Source of the DNA: Euclidia mi
Lineage: Eukaryota > Arthropoda > Insecta > Lepidoptera > Erebidae
Assembly (NCBI GenBank): GCA_944739405.2
Contig: OX123209.2
Location: 13,038,217-13,102,216 of the forward strand
Reading direction: 5' to 3'
DNA length: 64,000 nucleotides
The notes under the pieces are model-generated. The model saw only the letters and a list, made by a program, of their open reading frames with translations, did not search any database and had not been told where the DNA came from. The translations under genes were made by a program, and so were the position numbers. Positions 32,301-41,300 of the stretch are shown piece after piece. Positions within the stretch are counted from its first letter, which is position 1. Each line of letters starts with the position of its first letter.

Positions 32301-35300
32301 TCCATGAATTGTTGTTTCGGCGGGTATGTGTCCATAAATTCCCTATTTGTGAAGTCCCCCGCGACACAGGATTTATTCCTAGTGGGGGAGTAGGCTTGTG
32401 TCCACTAAGAATAAATCGGTTTCATTGTATTATCTATAGATTCATTATGATTTTAAGATGTCAATAAAGTTTATTATTTATAATAAAAGGGTAAGATTAA
32501 TGTTATTTTTAGGATTCTAAAACTAATAATAATGTATTTATTCTTGTGACAGTGAACACCAATCAGAGAGCATTACGTCAAACTGTACGTCCGCCTGTCA
32601 TGTTGTTGACGTTTTAGTTGTAAATACAACTAAACCGTCAAACTTTCTACCTGTCAAATCGTATATAACAAAATAAAAGTGGGTACTACAGACCAGACTT
32701 AATTTACGGTTTGTTTTGTTTTGGACTTTGTGATATCACTCAACCGCCATGATGGTTTACAGCGTTTTCGTGTCAAATTCAAAAATGTTTTTAAAAAGCT
32801 GTAATTAGTAATGTTGCTGATCGACTTTTGAAAAAAAATCTGGTATTTCAGTTTAACATCTAATAAAGGAACGAATCAATCGCTAATTACATTTTAGGAC
32901 ACAAGCCTATAGTATATACCTAACAGTATTTTTATGTGGTGCAGTTCTATTTCTAAAAAGATGCTCGCCAGCATTAGTCAGTGGTGGGTGATAAAGTCCC
33001 GTTGAAATAAATACGCAACACAGATACAAAAATACGGATGTGTACAAGTTAAAAGTTGAAATTAAACTACAGTTTACGGATTTTATCGCGTTATATTACT
33101 TTCACTGGTTATTTGTTATTACATTCAAACCGAAAGATCTAGAAACTACATTTTTATTACTAGCCGACGTTTCGAATTCTGTACAGGATTCATGTTCACG
33201 GCAGACTGAGGTGATATTTGTCTTTGTCTTGAATTTAAAAGTTATCTCAAAGTACCCGAACATTTTTCAAGTATTGGTGTTACTATCTACGCAGAATGTG
33301 CTCACTGTGTCTTGATGTCTTCTGGTGACTTTGTCCTTTTTGGGTTTCATTAGACTAATAACAGGGTCCCAAGCTGGAGGTACATTCCAACCATCTTCCC
33401 TATTGAAATTAGGATGTTTTTTAATTTCAATAGCTTCACGTATCATTCTTGGAATAAAGCGGTGTTCTTTTGCGAGTATCTGTGGTTTATCAAATCGCAG
33501 GTAATGGTTGGTTCCTTGTTCTACATGTTCACACACAGCAGACTTCGTCGAGCGTTTGTGTTTAATGTCAGCTATATGTTCCTTTAGTCGAATGCCTATG
33601 CTTCTCTTGGTTTGTCCAATGTATGAGAGCCCACACTCACAGTCTATCTTGTAAACCCCGGCCTCTTGTAAGGGTAACTGACACTTGACAGATGGTAATA
33701 ATATGTAATAACAAGTAACCAGTGAAAGTAATATAACGCGATAAAATCCGTAAGTTTAATTTCAATGTGTAACATTCGCGTAAACCCAAGAAAATATTAT
33801 GTTAACCAGTACGGACTGGAAACAGCAACCAAAATACGCCGGCTAGAAGATCTACAAACCAAGCGCGCAAGATACATAACATCTTTAAATTTCTTGAAGA
33901 GATGCCGGAATCACGATCTCATCCCTACATGCTGCAAAATATCAGCCAAGAAGGACATACGTGGGAGCGCTAAGATCTTAAAACAGGCAAGTCAAAAGTT
34001 ACTCATTCAAAAGATACACGAACACCGCGCTGACTTACGCAGAATAAATAGAAATGTTGAGAATTTGTCTAACGAAATATACAGATTGATAACTCCATTT
34101 GATTTTGAAAAATGCATCAATGCAATAAATAACAGAGAAACATCAAAATATTACGCGTGTAAACGTAACAAAATAGAAAAATTTGAAAAATTACAACAAA
34201 AATCAAATGACCAGTACAAAATGAAACAGAACGTTTTTGCACGGACCAATCACACGCTGCCGTCCGCCGATCATAGACAAACAGTTGTCAATCTGTCAAA
34301 ACACACGTTAGATCAAAACACCGAAAAATTATTAAGCAGAGGTTTAAATTATGCGATAACTCCACCCAGAATACCGTATTAGACCATTATTTGCAACGTT
34401 GAGGATTGTCTAGTCAAGAACAATGTGTGTAAGGAAGATTTCGAGGCCATACATCAGGACGTTTCTGCTGTATTGGGTCAGTCGACAGTGCCGAGAAGGA
34501 CTCTACCAAAACCAGAGTATTTCGCACTGAAAAACCTACGAGCTAGACCTGAACTAACAGTACTCCGAGCAGATAAGGGAAATGCAACGGTAGTGATGGA
34601 CACGTCCGATTATAAACGAAAAATGGAAAATCTTTTATCGGATGAAAGTACATATAAATTGGTTAAGACAGACCCTACCGACAAAATACTCAAGCAAACG
34701 AGTGACATTGTGAAGAAATACTCCGAACAACTGAATCTGGACGTGAAATACTTAATACCATCGTGTGCAAAACCTCCTCAATTGTATGGTCTACCGAAAA
34801 TACAGAAAGAAAATGCTCCACTGCGCCCTATAGTCAGTCAAATAGGGGCACCAACCTACAGATTGGCTCAACACATTGCGAAGATTTTCTCGCCACTCAG
34901 AGGCAAGACGAGAGCGCATGTAAAGGATTCCTACCATTTTGTCAGTGAAATAAAACACCTACATCTCTCTGACAAGGAAACTATGGTTAGTTTTGATGTA
35001 CAGTCATTATTTACATGCTTACCAGCACATGACTGTATTCAAATAACTAGAAGGAAGCTAATAGAGAACAACATGCCCGAGGAATATGCAGAAATATTAA
35101 AACACTGCTTAACAACCGGCAATGGGCTCTCCAGTATCGCCTGTTGTTGCTGACATCTTCATGGAAGACTTCGAGGCGCGAGCCCTGCAGACTGCCACCA
35201 TCACACCGAGGTTCTACAAGCGGTATGTAGATGACACTTTTACAATTTTACCAACAGATAGTGTTAATGTATTCCTAGACCATCTTAATTCTATTCATAA

Positions 35301-38300
35301 CAACATCAAATTTACAATGGAATTAGAGGCAAACAATTCTTTAGCTTTCCTAGATGTACTTGTTATCAGGAACAAAAACAACTCTTTGAGCCACACTGTG
35401 TATAGGAAAAAGACACATACAAATAGGTACTTAAACGGAGAATCTCACCACCATCCTAAACAGTTAGCTACCGTAGGAATGTCTTTGTTTCAGAGAGCCC
35501 GGGGGATCTGTGACAAGGAACACCTGGACGCCGAGCTTCAACATGTCAGGCAAGTTCTGCAAGACAACAAGCTCCGACCACCGCGCCAACGTCACAGATC
35601 CCCGAAGAACAAGCCAGCCACAGTAGAGAGACAACCTGCTGTCCTCCCATACATCAAGGGCGTGGCCGACAAGATTGGCTACATCTTGAAGCGAGCTTCA
35701 ATCAAAACTTTCTACAAGCCGCCAACGAAGATAAGCCAATTATTACCATCTGTCAAGTGTCAGTTACCCTTACAAGAGGCCGGGGTTTACAAGATAGACT
35801 GTGAGTGTGGGCTCTCATACATTGGACAAACCAAGAGAAGCATAGGCATTAGACTAAAGGAACATATAGCTGACATTAAACACAAACGCTCGACGAAGTC
35901 TGCTGTGTGTGACCATGTAGAACAAGGAACCAACCATTACCTGCGATTTGATAAACCACAGATACTCGCAAAAGAACACCGCTTTATTCCAAGAATGATA
36001 CGTGAAGCTATTGAAATTAAAAAACATCCTAATTTCAATAGGGAAGATGGTTGGAATGTACCTCCAGCTTGGGACCCTGTTATCAATCTAATGAAACCCA
36101 AAAAGGACAAAGTCACCAGAAGACATCAAGACACAGTGAGCACATTCTGCGTAGATAGTAACACCAATAGTTGAAAAATGTTTGGGTACTTTGAGATAAC
36201 TTTTAAATTCAAGACAAAGACAAATATCACCTCAGTCTGCCGTGAACATGAATCCTGTAAAGAATTCGAAACGTCGGCTAGTAATAAAAATGTAGTTTCT
36301 AGATCTTTCGGTTTAAATGTAATAACAAATAACCAGTGAAAGTAATATAACGCGATAAAATCCGTAAACTGTAGTTTAATTTCAATGTGTAACATTCGCG
36401 TAAACCCAAGAAAATATTAAGTTAAAAGTTGTTTAAATGTTAGAGAGACTTACCTGAGTCCATAGGGCGACCAAAGTAACTCCGGTTTGTCCAAGTCTTC
36501 AAGTATCTTGCCGAGCTTCTCACTGTCTGGCTTCAGAACCTTCAGTAGCATCGGGAACAGTGACACGTAGCCTGGAACAAGACACAAACTCAATATTATC
36601 CTAATGGAAGGAAAGAGGAACCCGCCACGCACCCCCGGATTGACCACCCCAACTATTGCAATAGAAAAAGGTTGACAATACAGAACTCCTCTAAAAGGAT
36701 AAGGGATATAGGAATGGTATGGGTTGGTAGGCAACGACTGGGTTCATTCGTTGCCGCACGCTCCCTGAGATGCCTCGTGCAGAGGCGAAACACGTGTCGA
36801 AGAATAGTCGGCGCATACAGCGGGATACTGCAAGTCAGGTATCTTCCTGGAACCCATACCATTCCTATATCCTTTATCCTTTTAGAGAAGTTCCGTATTG
36901 TCAACCTTTTTCTATTGCAATAGTTGGGGTGGGCAATAGGGTATTTGACTAAAAAAATCTAATTAGTCCGTCAGTTAGATTATCGAAAAATATTGGATAC
37001 GTATTTTTTCTTTAGTCACGTAAACAAAAAATGAAGACTACAAACTTCGCTGAAAACTCGTGTGACGTCACTTGCCTGTACACTTTTTACTGGCAAGTGA
37101 CGTTACAAGCCCCCACTCCTAGACGTTTCTCCATATTTGATGCGTTTTATCTTCGTAATTTTTTACTGATTTGCAAAAACAAAAAATACGCATCCAATAT
37201 TTTTCGATAATCTAACTGACGGACTAATTAGATTTTTTTAGTCAAATACCCTATTCGAGGGAGCGTGGCGGGTTCCTCTTTCCTTCCTTTAGATTACAAT
37301 GGAGTTCCGCCAAGTAACGCCTGATTCAATCAACTAGACTCAGTATTGTATAGTCCATTTAAAAGTTAATGTCTAAACACACTATGCCGAACTTACGCGA
37401 CCGAAGTTCAGCACGATTACGCCTGCAATGCTATTTGAATTACTGACACACTATGCCGAACTTACGTTGCGTTATAGCGTACAGCGTAACTTCGGACGGG
37501 CGTAACGGCATAAGTTCGGCGGCAACTTTTCTAGTAGTAGAGCACACATTATACGCGACCGAAGTTCGGTTCGATTGTCGATGAAGATACTAGTAGCAGA
37601 GCACACATTATACGCTACCGAAGTTTGGATCGATTGTCGATGAAGATACTAGTAGTAGAGCACACATTATACGCGACCGAAGTTCGGTTCGATTGTCGAT
37701 GAAGATACTAGTAGTAGAGCACACATTATACGCGACCGAAGTTCGGTTCGATTGTCGACGAAGATACTAGTAGTAGAGCACACATTATACGCGACCGAAG
37801 TTCGGTTCGATTGTCGATGAAGATACTAGTAGTAGAGCACACATTATACGCGACCGAAGTTCGGTTCGATTGTCGACGAAGATACTAGTAGTAGAGCACA
37901 CATTATACGCGACCGAAGTTCGGTTCGATTGTCGATGAAGATACTAGTAGTAGAGCACACATTATACGCGACCGAAGTTCGGTTCGATTGTCGATGAAGA
38001 TACTAGTAGTAGAGCACACATTATACGCGACCGAAGTTCGGTTCGATTGTCGACGAAGATACTAGTAGTAGAGCACACATTATACGCGACCGAAGTTTGG
38101 TTCGATTGTCGATGAAGATACTAGTAGTACAGCACACATTATACGCGACCGAAGTTCGGTTCGATTGTCGATGAAGATACTAGTAGCAGAGCACACATTA
38201 TACGCTACCGAAGTTTGGATCGATTGTCGATGAAGATACTAGTAGTAGAGCACACATTATACGCGACCGAAGTTCGGTTCGATTGTCGATGAAGATACTA

Positions 38301-41300
38301 GTAGTAGAGCACACATTATACGCGACCGAAGTTCGGTTCGATTGTCGACGAAGATACTAGTAGTAGAGCACACATTATACGCGACCGAAGTTCGGTTCGA
38401 TTGTCGATGAAGATACTAGTAGTAGAGCACACATTATACGCGACCGAAGTTCGGTTCGATTGTCGATGAAGATACTAGTAGTAGAGCACACATTATACGC
38501 GACCGAAGTTCGGTTCGATTGTCGACGAAGATACTAGTAGTAGAGCACACATTATACGCGACCGAAGTTCGGTTCGATTGTCGATGAAGATACTAGTAGT
38601 AGAGCACACATTATACGCGACCGAAGTTCGGTTCGATTGTCGATGAAGATACTAGTAGTAGAGCACACATTATACGCGACCGAAGTTCGGTTCGATTGTC
38701 GACGAAGATACTAGTAGTAGAGCACACATTATACACGACCGAAGTTTGGTTCGATTGTCGACGAAGATACTAGTAGTACAGCACACATTATACGCGACCG
38801 AAGTTCGGTACGATTGTCGACGAAGATACTAGTAGTAGAGCACACATTATACGCGACCGAAGTTCGGTACGATTGTCGACGAAGATACTAGTAGTAGAGC
38901 ACACATTATACGCGACCGAAGTTCGGTACGATTGTCGACGAAGATACTAGTAGTAGAGCACACATTATACGCGACCGAAGTTCGGTACGATTGTCGACGA
39001 AGATACTAGTAGTAGAGCACACATTATACGCGACCGAAGTTCGGTCCGATTGTCGACGAAGATACTAGTAGTAGAGCACACATTATACGAGACCGAAGTT
39101 CGATACGATTGTCGACGAAGATACTAGTAGTAGAGCACACATTATACGCGACCGAAGTTCGGTACGATTGTCGACGAAGATACTAGTAGTAGAGCACACA
39201 TTATACGCGACCGAAGTTCGATACGATTGTCGACGAAGATACTAGTAGTAGAGCACACATTATACGCGACCGAAGTTCGGTACGATTGTCGACGAAGATA
39301 CTAGTAGTAGAGCACACATTATTCGCGACCGAAGTTCGGTACGATTGTCGACGAAGATTAGTATCTAACATACACAATAACTTATGTAGTCATAAAGTTG
39401 CGCAACGGAATTTCGGTCGCGTAAGTTCGGCATAGTGAGTTTAGACACTTACATTTGGGGTTGCATTTTTCAGATGACGCTTTTTTTTTAAAGAGGTCTC
39501 GGCATTTTAATCCAAGTTTATGGGACCCGACCACAGCGCTCTCGTATAACTGCATTCTGAATCCTATCAATAATCTACACGCAGTGTTATTCCGTGTGGT
39601 GACGGATTAAGAATACAATGTATGTACCACCCCATATCATCCCATGGGTGTCGTAAGAGCCGACAGAGGGAGCATATTATGCATATAACAGCACTGTAAG
39701 AGAAGGAAAACTTGATACAAACCCTATACCAGCCCGTTTGGCCAGCGTGGTATAGTAGGCCAATTCCTCATTTCAAAGGAGAGGCCTAGTCCAGCAGTGG
39801 ACTGTTTAAGTCTGATGATGATGATATGCCAAGCTAGCTTCTCTGCCTAATTCATGCAGAGGTATTGGTACCGCAAATAATTTGCGGTACGTCATAATTC
39901 ATAACTAGTGTTGGGATTGGTCTTATGTAAGACTTATAAGTCTAACGTGTTGTCAGAAATTGTTCGCCTTACGTCTGCCGTCTAGTAGGCTGGGTTGTCG
40001 TTGATTCCACACCACTTATTACATGCAAAACACAAATCCAGTAGAACTTACCGAAGGCTGAGGTGACGAGTCTCGGTTGCGGCGGTACTGTCACACTCCT
40101 CACGACGCGCGCGCTCTCGGAGGGGTGTTTAGGAGGTACGCGGACTAGGCGCACTCCGTCTGTGTGCAGACCTACAGACAAACAGATAAGCAATTATTTT
40201 TTGAGGGTACCCGGTTGGAAAATAAAATGTAACTCACAAAAGAAACAAAAATTCAGATTAGAAATGATAAAAAAATGGCTTTTTGTTTTTTAAACAGGTT
40301 GCGTTGAAGCAGAACAAACCGACTAAAATACATATAAATTTTTATAGACTCGCGCCTGTATCCTCAATAACTCATACAAATTTCCTTTTAATTTCTCAAT
40401 TGCCTGTACTTTTAAGCGTATCTAGAGGTGGTGACACAGAGCCTTAGGGCCTTATCATACTAGCGGTTTGAGAGCGGTTGCGGGGTGAAGCGGACGCGCA
40501 ACGAATTCGTTACGGGCTCGCAGCGAACACGCCGCGCATGCGCAACGAATTCGTTGCGGACGCACAACGAGTAAAAGCGTCGCGCGACGAGTAAAAAGCG
40601 TCGTGAAACGAGTAAAATTAATAAAGCCAACAGCAGTGTTTCCTCGTCGGCATCCATTTAGTTACTGGATGTACTGTACGTCGATAATTTGCTACAAACA
40701 CGCGACAAAAACGTAACGTATTCGCCACGCGTCCGCGACGTCCTCGCTGCGCAGACGCGGCGTGCGAGCGACGCATTCGCTGTGCGTCCGCTCCGCCCCG
40801 CAACCGCTCCCAAACCGCTAGTGTGATAAGGCCCTTATAGTCCTTACTTACCATAGTCTGCGTAAGTCTGTGTGTGCGGTGACCAGTGTAGCTCGTTCAA
40901 TAGTTCTTCATCACCTAGCTGGTCTCGCATCGTTTCGAACCTGGAACCAGCAGTTAATCGTCAAGCGTTTGTTCATGAAGCATACGGATACCTTATAATG
41001 CATTAATCGTTTGTAAAGGTATCATTAAAATACTATGCATTCCAAAAAATAATAGGACTATTATGGACGTTATTTTATGCCGCACTCTTTTGGTAGATAA
41101 GGCAACATTTTCACCTTTGTAGCATTCTTATGGCGTAGAAACATACATACATAATTTCACGCCTTTTATCCCCGAAGCGGTAGGCAGAGGTGTATTACAC
41201 ACCCACACTTCGCCAGTGTTTCGGTCCTAATGTAATAGGGGGCGAGCCTATTGCCATCTACCGGGCACATTATTAAGCGAGCGATAATTAACATTTTTAA

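Larger units (their letters stand above)
28191..32908. mobile_element. 4.7-kb inverted duplication (fold-back) in a MOGS intron
   Basis: The left arm 28191-29294 (1,104 bp) is mirrored by the right arm 30656-32908. The right arm is longer only because of a 1,098-bp TTAA element plus TTAA and a 47-bp tandem duplication; subtracting these gives nearly the same length. The outer ends are AGGCTTGTCTCCTAAAATG and its complement. Each arm carries an S2 SINE. The centre (29295-30655) holds a hAT MITE. No clean target duplication was seen. The left end lies 33 bp from the MOGS exon at 28157. Confidence 0.8.
33059..36418 (+). mobile_element. Penelope-like retroelement with direct and inverted terminal repeats
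   Basis: A 13-bp target duplication, AAGTTAAAAGTTG, lies at 33046-33058 and 36419-36431. An inverted copy of the 3' end (33056-33702) mirrors 35739-36385 (647 bp). A direct repeat (33706-33805, 36318-36420) forms the pLTR. The coding region has a Penelope-type RT and a GIY-YIG endonuclease. It is disabled by one in-frame TAG (34380-34382) and a deletion with frameshift near 35121. It lies in the MOGS intron, ending 22 bp below the exon at 36454. Confidence 0.88.

Noticed and set aside
37531..39358. CRISPR or origin-like iteron array
   Set aside because: The units are head-to-tail with no unique spacers and lie within a MITE in a MOGS intron.
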